From Congeria kusceri (taxonomy: Eukaryota; Mollusca; Bivalvia; Myida; Dreissenidae): a DNA stretch of 64,000 bases. The notes below the pieces were generated by a model, which saw only the letters and a program-made list of their open reading frames with translations, made no database searches and was not told the DNA's origin. Both the position numbers and the translations under genes were made by a program. Shown one piece after another: positions 37,510 to 64,000 of this stretch. The stretch lies in the NCBI GenBank assembly GCA_027627225.1, contig CM051033.1:45078816-45142815 (forward strand), given 5' to 3'. Position 1 is the first letter of the stretch. Each line of letters starts with the position of its first letter.

Positions 37510-37860
37510 CCATCTGAAGAGTTATTTATTTAAGAATATTGAATAGAGCATATGCATCGATAATTACGTACAATCACTGACAGACGTTTGCAACAAAGCG
37601 AAATAACCTCGTTCCCGATGGGAAATCACATTTCGGCAACGGATGAAGTTGTTAACGGCTATTGGACAGGCTCCGGTGGCCTCATAGCAGCAGCGAGTTT
37701 CATAATGCTACACACGAGACCTCGAACAACACGGTCTGCTTGTGATGACAACCAGGCGGCGCGGCGCAACAGAGTGTAACCCAACCTGGACATCGTAATT
37801 ATTCCACGCTGTCAAATGGGGTACACGAGAACGCGGTGGACGTCTTTCACTTTGTTCTTT
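37510..37860 (+). repeat. Module B, copy 3
   Basis: Contains 'CAGACGTTTGCAACAAAGCG', 'GATGGGAAATCACATTTCGG' and 'GACAGGCTCCGGTGGCCTCA', shared with 39970-40405. A short frame (start near 37588) reads MGNHISATDEVV...WTGSGGLIAAA; copy 4 keeps MGNHISATDGVV...WTGSGGLKAAA, then the frames diverge. I cannot assign it. Confidence 0.75.
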
Positions 37861-39449
37861 GCTTATATTGACAGAGGGTAAGTGTATTTAACTTAAAAAA
37901 GGACCAACACATTTGTAAAATATTCATTTTAAAAACACATCACAACGTCGGTAAAAGATCATATTTGCCAAAACCGTTAAAACTGAAAGCGATATCTGTT
38001 TGCGTTTCAAAGATATGTAACATGTTCTTGTCATCTCCATGTATTTTCCCTATAACCAGAAAAATCGATTCGACAAACTGGACCTTAATGAAAGTTGGGT
38101 ATGAATAATCATAACATTACGAAATAAATGTACCTATATAATAATAAGAACATATAAGTATAGATCGAATATGACAGTGTAGAATGACTGTTGGCGAGAA
38201 AAGAAACTAAAAGCAAGTGAATTATTAAAGTATTTTTATCATAAGGAACATTTATTGAAGTAAGTCATCTGTCTGTTTCATCATTTCTACAAAAACAAAT
38301 ATCAAAACTCATAACTATACACTACTTAAATAAATTGGTGTAAGCTGGTATTTTACCTAATTGAAGATGGAGATCAGACCACTGTCTTTTGCAAATTAAA
38401 ACTTATATAGCGAAGGTCTACTTCAATGCTATTTACCTACGACATTCTCATCATCGTTTTTTTTATAATTCGTGGGAGGCAAATATTTTTTGAGCAAACT
38501 ATTTAAAAAGAAAACAGAGTTATATTCATACAAGTTAATCTACATTGGGTAAAAATAGTCGACGAGCCGTTTAAGTTCGAATCAATGTTCAGTGCTTTTT
38601 ATCACAAGCGCTATGCTCCGTAAATACCGATTTAATTAAAAATAAGTTAAATTAGTAAAATTCATTCAAAACTTTCTTTAGAAGTACAATGCTTTTCCAT
38701 AATTCTTATGCATACTTCAAAAACAAAAGCAATTGTCAATCGAGTGGTAACGATTGCTCTGCTATATGTAGTGAGTCTATACACTGTTGTTAAACTTACG
38801 CAATATGATGTAATACGCAGTTAACCAGTAAACAGCACAAACAGAGACACCTATGTGGATAGACATAACATGAATTAACTTATATATGTGGACTTAATAG
38901 ATTATTATTATTATTGTTTATTAGTGTTTCAGTCGGATCTATTTCTTGTCATCTATTCATAGAAAGTAGCATCAATAACAGGAAGCCTCATTGCTCAGCG
39001 ATCGAAGCGCAGTAACTTATCGATTTACTGACTCGTAGCCTGCATAGTAAAGAAGTAGCTCCCTAAGGACCGATATCTGAATACAACTATTAAATCCTGT
39101 TGGCTTACGCCAACAGTCTAAAAAACTTTCAAAAAACTTTTCATCAGGACTTCATCATTTGATGTGTAATGAAAGTTAGTTTCTGTATTGCTGTCTATAG
39201 TGCTCTGGTTGTTTTAATTTAAGCCCTGAAGGATTAACGACAGTATTTTCTTGCTGTTATTACTAGAATGACAAATCCAACAACAACTGTCTTGTGAATA
39301 AGGCATTTGTTTACTAGTATACAATTACATTGCTTATATAACATAATTGTATTATTATATAATCGCAACAAAATTTTGAATTGCTTTAGTTTATAAATTC
39401 TATAACATAATGGTACTCTTTCATAAGCGCAGAACGTAGTCTCATTAGT
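37861..39449. other. No recognised gene
   Basis: AT-rich; short ATT microsatellite near 38902-38920. No exon recognised. Confidence 0.55.
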
Positions 39450-39740
39450 CTGCACTTACCCATTCATTTTCTGAACATGATGATTCATTGTTATGAAAAC
39501 AATCTGCAAAATTAATGAACCGAATTTAGTGTCGGATTTGCCGTCACAAATAATGCACTGGATCAGGTGGTCAGAAATAAACAGCAGCGGCCACTGACGC
39601 AGCGTCGTCGGCATCGCTTGGTTAACTACCTGTGAACATAAATCCGTGCAGCTACTTCTTGATTGTATCTCCACTACAATATAGTTCATTCTGGCATGCA
39701 ACAGCTATGCCGTAAGGTGATACATTGGTTTATAACTAAT
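39450..39740 (+). repeat. Module A, copy 4
   Basis: More diverged copy: 'GCAGCGGCCACTGACGCAGC', 'GCATCGCTTGGTTAACTACC', 'CTACTTCTTGATTGTATC', then 'GCAACAGCTATGCCGTAAGG', the last shared with module A copy 1 ('AAGCTATGCCGTATTG'). Confidence 0.65.
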
Positions 39741-39969
39741 ATATTAATGGAATATACATTTATGGAGGCATTGATTTCTCGTTTTATTACGTAGTATGTT
39801 TATACGCACTGTTAGTGGCATTGTGGTCTTGGAAAGCCCCTACCGTTTGTGACATATTTTGTTTCTTTGCGTTGTGATTAATTACTTCGCCTTTTTTTGA
39901 TGACCCTTAGCATTAACAATTGTCATATTTTAAAAACATTAATGCACAAACAATTCAGGTTCTACAAAC

Positions 39970-40405
39970 GAGCTTACTTACGAACTGACGTTGGTGTATC
40001 TGGGGAGTTATTAGTATTTACGAATATTGGATAGAGCATAACATGCATAGATAGATACGTACAACGTTTGCAACGAAGCGAAATAAAGTCGTTCCCGATG
40101 GGAAATCACATTTCGGCTACGGATGGAGTTGTTTACAGCATATGGACAGGCTCCGGTGGCCTCAAAGCAGCAGCCACTTTAATTATGCGTTCTCGCGCGA
40201 GACCTCAGACAATATACGGTCTGATTGGGATGACAACCAGACGGCGCGGATCAACAGTGTGTGGCCCGACCGGGACATCGTAATCATTCCACACTCTGGA
40301 TCAACATAGTGTGCCACGACCGGAACACCTTTTAAGTATTCCACGCTGTCGGTTGTGGTACACGGGAACGAGATTGGGGCGTTCCGTGTGCAGTGCATTT
40401 CAAGA
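39970..40405 (+). repeat. Module B, copy 4
   Basis: As copy 3. The segment GGATCAACA...GACCGG is locally repeated (40236-40325), twice carrying a CGACCGG(G/A)ACA word. Confidence 0.75.
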
Positions 40406-41330
40406 CTTAAAAGATTAAGATGATATGCATTTATTTAATATGTTATAATTATGTTATAAATAAAGTACTTTTATATAGTCTCAGAACATAGTCCTACGAG
40501 TCTATAAATACCGGTGACAAATAACATATATCGCATAATGGGGCTCTAAAACAGGCAGAACGTATTCCGCTTTTACTGGATTCTATCCTGAACAAATAAA
40601 GGATAGTTTTGGACTATGATACCCAAAGCAATGGCTATAAGTACACTAAATAATGTTTAAACAAAAAAAGTACTAAGACGTATGCGTTAATCACAGAAAA
40701 TGTAAATTCATATAAAAAGGTCATTGGTGTGCATAAGACAAACCATGGTCAATATCAAGTACATTGCTGACCATCCTCACGTGAGCATTCACTTTGAAAG
40801 GTATCGAATGCTATCGGGGATAATTTATGATAACAATATGTGAAGTAATAGACTATGTATACTGTTCAAATTTAGTTCATAGTTTGCGGTGTTCTAAATA
40901 CTGGACGGTCAATGTGACGGTATGAATTGGTGACTGTTGAACAATACATGCTAGTAGTTTTACTATCTGTATACATCGGATATCTGCATACCTGCTTGTA
41001 CTAGAATAAATTGTGATATTCGGACGACTTAGACAGTATACGTAAAACAGAAATCAGCTCTCTGGCTCAGCAGCATGATTAGAATCACGACACGTTATCT
41101 TTGTATGAGTTCACAAAACAATATGTTTTAAATTAAACGAGTATATGTGATACTGGTAAACTGCCTGCGTTCTATTAGTTTTGCTAAGTATGACATATGT
41201 ATATCACTCTTTATCAACGCGACCTTGTGTATATATGTGTACGCATGTTCTGTACCTCATTGTGAGTAAGGATGTTTGTGTGGTATAGCAGTGTTTAAGT
41301 ATTTACGGATTCCATACTACTGTGTGATTG
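40406..41330. other. Upstream region of the P450 gene; no feature recognised
   Basis: AT-rich sequence with no clear promoter element, exon or array. A 5' UTR presumably lies near the right edge but cannot be delimited. Confidence 0.5.
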
Positions 41331-58837
<17,507 letters not shown>

Positions 58838-59284
58838 GTAAGAATTATTTTCCTGATAACTGAATCATATCAATGGTTCTGATTCGCGTATATGTTGGCG
58901 TTTGTCTGATGGAATATCCTCATTTCACATAATTATGTGCTCGATCATATTTTGCGAATGTAGACATTTAAATCATTAATGATAATATAGTTAATGCAAA
59001 AAGTAGCTAACATCGAATCAAATTTAAATTCAAGCATAGTTTATTTTGTATATTTTCCATTGTACACGGTCAATCATATTAATGGATTTAATTTGCGAAC
59101 ATTTTGACTTATGACTGATGGAATACACGTATTCATATTTTACATAATAATATTGCTCATGTTGTGCAACGATCGAGTGTATATACATTATGCAACTAAG
59201 CATCAAACAAACGAAAAGTAAACTTCTGTATGGAACGCCGGCACTGTCTTATGTCTTACATTTTTATTATATTATGTTCTTTCT

Positions 59285-60005
59285 TTATTATGTTATGTGG
59301 ATACAACTTTATATGATGTGGACATTTCTTTATATGCTGTGGATATTTCTTTATATAATGTGGATACTTCTTTAGATGATGTGGATATTTCTGTATATGC
59401 TGTCGACATTTCGTTATATTATGTGGACATTTCTTTATATGCTGTGGAAATTTCTTTATGTGATGTGGACATTTCTTTATATGCTGTGGATATTTCTTTA
59501 TGTGATGTGGACATTTTTTATATGATGTGGACACTTCTTTATATGATGCGGATACTTCTTTATATGATGTAAATATTATTTTATATGATGTAGATACTTC
59601 TTTATATACTGTGTTTTTTCTTTATATGATGTGGATACTTCTTTATATGCTGTGTTTTTTTCTTTATATGTTTTGGATATTTCTTTATGTGATGTGGATA
59701 TTTCGTTAGATGTGGATACTTCTTTATATGATGTGGATACTTCTTTATATGATGTGGATATTTATTTATATGATGTGGATACTTTTTTATATGCTGTGGG
59801 TTTTTCTTTATATGATGTGAATATGATTTTATATGATGTGGATATTTCTTTATATGATGTGGATATTTCTTTATATGATGTGGACATTTATTTATATGAT
59901 GTGGATATTTCTTTATATGCTGTGGATATTTCTTTATACGATGTGGATATTGCTTTATATGATGTGGACATTTCTTTATATGCTGTGGACATTTTTTTAT
60001 GTGGA
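59285..60005 (+). repeat. 21-bp satellite, left arm
   Basis: About 34 units of a 21-bp repeat; the length keeps frames open, which explains the DISLYDV-type peptides on this strand. Confidence 0.95.
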
Positions 60006-60009
60006 TGTG

Positions 60010-61500
60010 TATGATAATGTGAATATTGATGATGATGATGATGATGTTGTTGTTGGTGGTGGTGGTGATGATAATCTGGTCATGATAATTACGATTTGAT
60101 TATAATAATGATCTGTTAATGACGATGAAAATTATAATTACCTGTTGATGATAATGGTGATAATGGTGGTGGTGGTGGTGGTAATGATGATGATGATGGT
60201 GATGATGATGAAGATGGCTGTTTGTGAAATTGTTACTGAATTTCCGCGCTGTGGTGAACATTTGATTTAATAGCTTTTGCGACAAAATGTCCGGTGTTTT
60301 GAACAGATTCCGGTGTTGAGGCAGAATAGTACCCCCACTCAAATACCCCATCATCATAATAAAGAATTATCATGATAATAAAGAATGCACCACTACATAA
60401 CAAAATACTAACATAACGTAATAACGCTCTGACAGAATATAACAGAGAATTTACAGAACGTAATGAAATCAACAACTTATTCATGGTCATCATCATCACC
60501 ACCATGACCACCACCACCACAATCAAAACCAGAACCACCACCAGGATCACCACCCGGATCACCGTCTGGATCACCTTCCGGAGCACAATCCGGATAACCA
60601 CCGGGATCACCACTCGAAACAGCACCAGGATCACCACCGGGATCGCCATCCGGATCATCATCGGGATCACTATTCGGATCAACACTCGGATCCCCACCAG
60701 GTTCATTACCGGGATCATCACATAGACCACCGCCCGGATTATTTGCCGGAACACACCGGGATCACCACTGAGATCACCAGTGGAATCACTGAAATCACAA
60801 CCGGGATCACCAATGGGATCACCACCGGGATCAAAACTGGAATCACTGAAATCACAATCGGGATCATCACAGGGATCACCACTGGGATAACACTTGGATC
60901 ACCACTTGGTTAACCACCAGCATCACCACTGGGATTACCTCTGGGATCACGACTTGGCTCACCATCTGGAACACCGTCAGGATCACCACCATACGACCGG
61001 GATCAGCATCCGAATCATTGCCAGGATCACCATCTGGATCACTACGGGATAATCATCGGTATCATCGACCGGATCATCATCGGGTCATCCTCAAAATCAT
61101 AATCATCCGCATCATCATGATCATTCGCATCATCAAGATCATCCGCATCATCAGCAGCATCATAAGATCAGCATCAACAGATCATCATCATCGGACCATC
61201 ATTGTTATCAGATCATCATCAGCATAATCAAATCATATTGATAATTATCACTCATCATCCTCATTATCATCAGAGCATCATCATCAGATTATAATCATCA
61301 TAGCATCATCTTCATAATCATAATCATCATCATCATCAGATAATTATCATTTTCATCGTTGTCGTCGTCATCAGATCATTATTATAATCAACTCATAATA
61401 ATCATCATCAGATTATCATGATCATCATCATGATCATCATCATGATAATGATGATAATGATGATGATCATCATCATCGTCAACAACTACAACAACATCAT
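60010..61500. repeat. Low-complexity core: GAT/ATC triplets and GGATCACCACCG-type minisatellite
   Basis: 60018-60220 GAT and GGT triplets. About 60240-60480 is less repetitive, with no recognised gene. 60490-61080 is a degenerate 12- or 18-bp GGATCACC array; 61080-61500 is ATC triplets. Long frames here are artefacts. Confidence 0.9.
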
Positions 61501-61539
61501 CAGCATTATTATCCATATCATCATACACATCCACATCAA

Positions 61540-62535
61540 ATAAGGACGTATCCACACAATAAGAAATGTCCACATCATATAAAAAAATGTCCACATCATA
61601 TAAAGAAATGTCCACAACATATAAAGAAACATCCACATAACATAAAACATATCCAAATCATATAAAAACATATTCACATTATATAAAGAAACAACCACAG
61701 CATATAAAGAAGTATCAACATCATATAAAGAAATATCCACATCATATAAAGAAATGTTGACAGCATATAAAGAAATGTCCACATCAAATAAAGAAATATC
61801 CACATCATATAAAGACATATCCACATCATATAATAAAAAACACAGCATATAAAGAAGTATCCACATCATATAAAGACAAAGACACAGATATAAAGAAATG
61901 TCCACATCATATAAAGAAATATCCACATCATATAAAATACAAAATCATAGCATATACAGAAGTATCCACATCATATAAAGAAATATCCACATCATATAAA
62001 GAAATGTCGACAGCATATAAAGAAATGTCCACATTATATAAAGAATTGTAAACAGCAAATAAAGAAATGTCCACAGCACATAAAGGAATGTCCATAGCAT
62101 ATAAAGAAATGTCCACATCACATAAAGAAAACTCCATATCATAAAATATATCCACATCATATAAAGAAATATCCACATCATATAAAGAAATATCCACATC
62201 ATATAAAGAAATGTCGACAGAATATAAAGAAATGTCCACATCATATAAAGAAATGTCAACAGCATATAAAGAAAAATCCACAGCATATAAAGAAATGTCC
62301 ACAGCATATACAGAATTATCCACATCATATAAATACAAAATCACAGCATATAAAGAAGTATCCACATCATTTAAAGACATATCCAAATCATATAAAATGT
62401 CGACAGCATATAAAGAAATGTCCACATTATATAAAGAAATATCCACAAAAAATAAACACATTGATCTATCCACATCATATAAAGAAATATCCACATCATA
62501 TAAAAAGGTATCCACAGCATATAAAGAGATGTCCA
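61540..62535 (-). repeat. 21-bp satellite, right arm
   Basis: Same unit as the left arm but inverted (CCACATCATATAAAGAAATAT), about 47 units; continues at 63314-63475 after the nested insertion. Confidence 0.95.
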
Positions 62536-62539
62536 CGTT

Positions 62540-63310
62540 AGTACCAAATTACATTCATCGGGTAAATGTAAACGACGAAGATGTACGCATTGTGATAATA
62601 TCAACATATGTTCTCAATTCAATAGTAGCGTTACTGGTTTAACATTTGCACAATGATGTAGATTGTACTTCACGTGATGTTATATATCTTATTACATGTA
62701 AACAATGTAATAAACAGTATGTCGGACAAACCAATCAAAATGTTTCCCGTAGAATGAATAACCATAGATTTGATATCAGAAACTGTTCAATAAATCCTGT
62801 ATCACATGTTTCAACCCATTTTGGGTCTCTAGACAATAATTGTACATGGTCAGATTTCTCTTTTGTTCCAATAGATGTTGTTCTTAATAATCTTGACCGT
62901 TTATGTAAAGAAACGTTTTGGATACATAAATTAAAGACTATGCTTCCTAACAGTTTTAATAACAAAGTGCTGTACGATATATAATACGTTCACATACTTG
63001 ACATATATTCGGTGTTCGCCTATTACTATGTTTTTTATTATATTATAATTAATAGGCTGATGAATCAACTGTGATCCATCATTTTATACTATCATGATTA
63101 TGTGATCTATATATGTCAGCATAATGCTATTTTACATTTCTTACAGGTCATCATTTTTCCGCCAAACGACGTAACGTCACTGTATGACGTCGACGTCACT
63201 TCCTTTGTTTATATTTATTATTTTTATTACTACTGATGAAGGCATCATGCAGAAACATTTAGTGTATTAAAATTAAATAAACAAACGTGTTTGTGCGATA
63301 ATTATTATTA
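62540..63310 (+). mobile_element. Penelope-like element, 3' fragment with GIY-YIG endonuclease, nested in the satellite
   Basis: An upstream frame (about 62556-62650) reads CKRRRCTHCDNI...VTGLTF, the Cys-rich linker typical of Penelope-like elements. After a frameshift, 62646-62984 encodes the GIY-YIG domain: VIYLITCKQCNKQYVGQT, RRMNNH, and KETFWIHKLKT with the catalytic-type Glu. A 3' UTR of about 300 bp follows. The reverse transcriptase part is absent and the frame is broken. The satellite is interrupted between CACGT at about 62534 and CACGT at about 63312, a possible short target duplication. Confidence 0.85.
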
Positions 63311-63574
63311 TCACGTCATATAAAGAAATATCCACATCATATAAACACATAACAACATCATATAAAGAAAAATCCACATCATATAAAGAAGTATCCACAT
63401 TATATAAAGAAATATCCACAACATATAAAGAAATGTCCACATCATATAAAGTTATATCCACATAACATAATAAAGAAATAACAATATTTAAAAAAAGTAA
63501 GACATAAGACTGTGCCGGCGTTCCATACTTCTGCATTGTGTCGTTTGTATATTTGCATTTATGGGTTAGTTTTG

Positions 63575-64000
63575 TTCATACAGGTTTTCATGGATCGCTT
63601 ATTATATTATAATGTTATTCATACAGGCACTGTTAATTGTCCGAGATCTGCTGTATGAGTAGGGCGAAAGCCAATACAGATGATCGAGGATAAGTAACAG
63701 TGCCTGTATGGAATCACTTATTAAATAAGTATTTTATTAATCAATTTTACATTAATTGTACATAATTGACTTAAATTAGTAAATACTTAATTATTAATAC
63801 CCATGAAAATTTTACAAATTCTATTGTTTGTGTTTTGTTTTATTGATTTCAAGATGGCGTCATTATGTTGCTGGAAAAATCTTCCATATTTCCAATTTCA
63901 TATAGGAAAACCTCAACTGACCAATCAAAAGCGCTAAATTTCATACAGGCCTCGAAATTTCATACAGCCACTGGTTTTAGCCAATCACAATGCTTAGATC
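63575..64000. repeat. Inverted and direct repeats of a CATACAGGC motif
   Basis: 63622-63640 (TTCATACAGGCACTGTTA) and 63689-63706 (TAACAGTGCCTGTATGGAA) are inverted, about 50 bp apart. Further TTTCATACAGGCC and TTTCATACAGCC copies lie at about 63940-63970. Possibly the ends of one or two small foldback elements, cut by the window edge. Confidence 0.6.

Larger units (their letters stand above)
59205..63550. mobile_element. Giant foldback structure with 21-bp satellite arms (P450 intron 8)
   Basis: The ends are inverted: TATGGAACGCCGGCAC followed by 'TGTCTTATGTCTTAC' at 59229 and its reverse complement ending at 63527 (32 bp, one mismatch), with weaker similarity further out. Next to each end lie satellite arrays in opposite orientation: 59285-60005 (GATGTGGATATTTCTTTATA T, 21 bp, about 34 units) and 61540-62535 plus 63314-63475. 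The middle (60010-61500) is GAT/ATC and GGATCACCACCG-type low-complexity DNA. No transposase seen; origin unknown. Confidence 0.8.

Noticed and set aside
37588..37779. Module B frame containing WTGSGGLIAAA as a trypsin-like exon
   Set aside because: Superficial resemblance to the CGGSLI segment only. There is no following TAAHC-type motif, and the frame is lost in copies 1 and 2.
61486..62536. Long frames of DISLYDV-type repeats on the minus strand (and the matching plus-strand frames at 59297-60014)
   Set aside because: A 21-bp satellite keeps frames open by its period; no gene features.

Overview
Eukaryotic, AT-rich, intron-containing DNA from an animal, most likely a lophotrochozoan and probably a bivalve mollusc. 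The reasons are: two spliced animal genes (a trypsin-fold secreted protein and a CYP4-type cytochrome P450), CR1/L2-like and L1-like non-LTR retrotransposons, a Penelope-like GIY-YIG fragment, tRNA-derived SINEs, and short inverted-repeat elements of a kind I remember from bivalve genomes. The species guess rests on memory of repeat families and is not verified. There is no prokaryotic or viral gene cluster here.

Layout. 1-2.1 kb: no recognised gene. 2.1-8 kb: a duplicated block (D) broken by a truncated non-LTR copy (2421-3099, with a 10-bp target duplication), a nearly full-length but dead non-LTR element with a 2A-like motif (about 3144-6678) and a TIR element (6679-7336). 9.6-10.2 kb: a second probable TIR element. 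11.5-13.3 kb, 14.9-16.3 kb, 20-21.8 kb and 31.9-40.4 kb: a mosaic of four duplicated modules that I call T, C, A and B. T is the last exon and 3' flank of the trypsin-like gene. The order on the gene's strand is T-C-A-B, and the 15-25 kb part lies inverted. 23-25.1 kb is an inverted copy of block D. 22-28.5 kb also holds several minisatellites. 29.1-32.1 kb: the only complete gene, a six-exon, 282-residue trypsin-fold protein whose reading frame is intact but which has lost two of three catalytic residues.

41.3 kb to beyond the window end: exons 1-8 (about 372 codons) of a CYP4-family P450. Its heme-binding C-terminus lies outside the window. Its introns are very repeat-rich: a 5.3-kb array of 43-bp units with a 1.8-kb higher-order duplication, a 430-bp x 3 array built from a TIR element, about 187 TA dinucleotides, SINEs, a 40-bp minisatellite whose last unit is the real 3' splice site of exon 6, a 45-bp x 8 array, a 1.7-kb foldback element with a perfect 8-bp target duplication, and a roughly 4.3-kb foldback structure with 21-bp satellite arms and a nested Penelope-like fragment.

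The two genes have no evident functional link. The unifying theme is duplication and mobile DNA. Because several modules are present more than once, their paralogues serve as empty sites that delimit insertions directly in this sequence.
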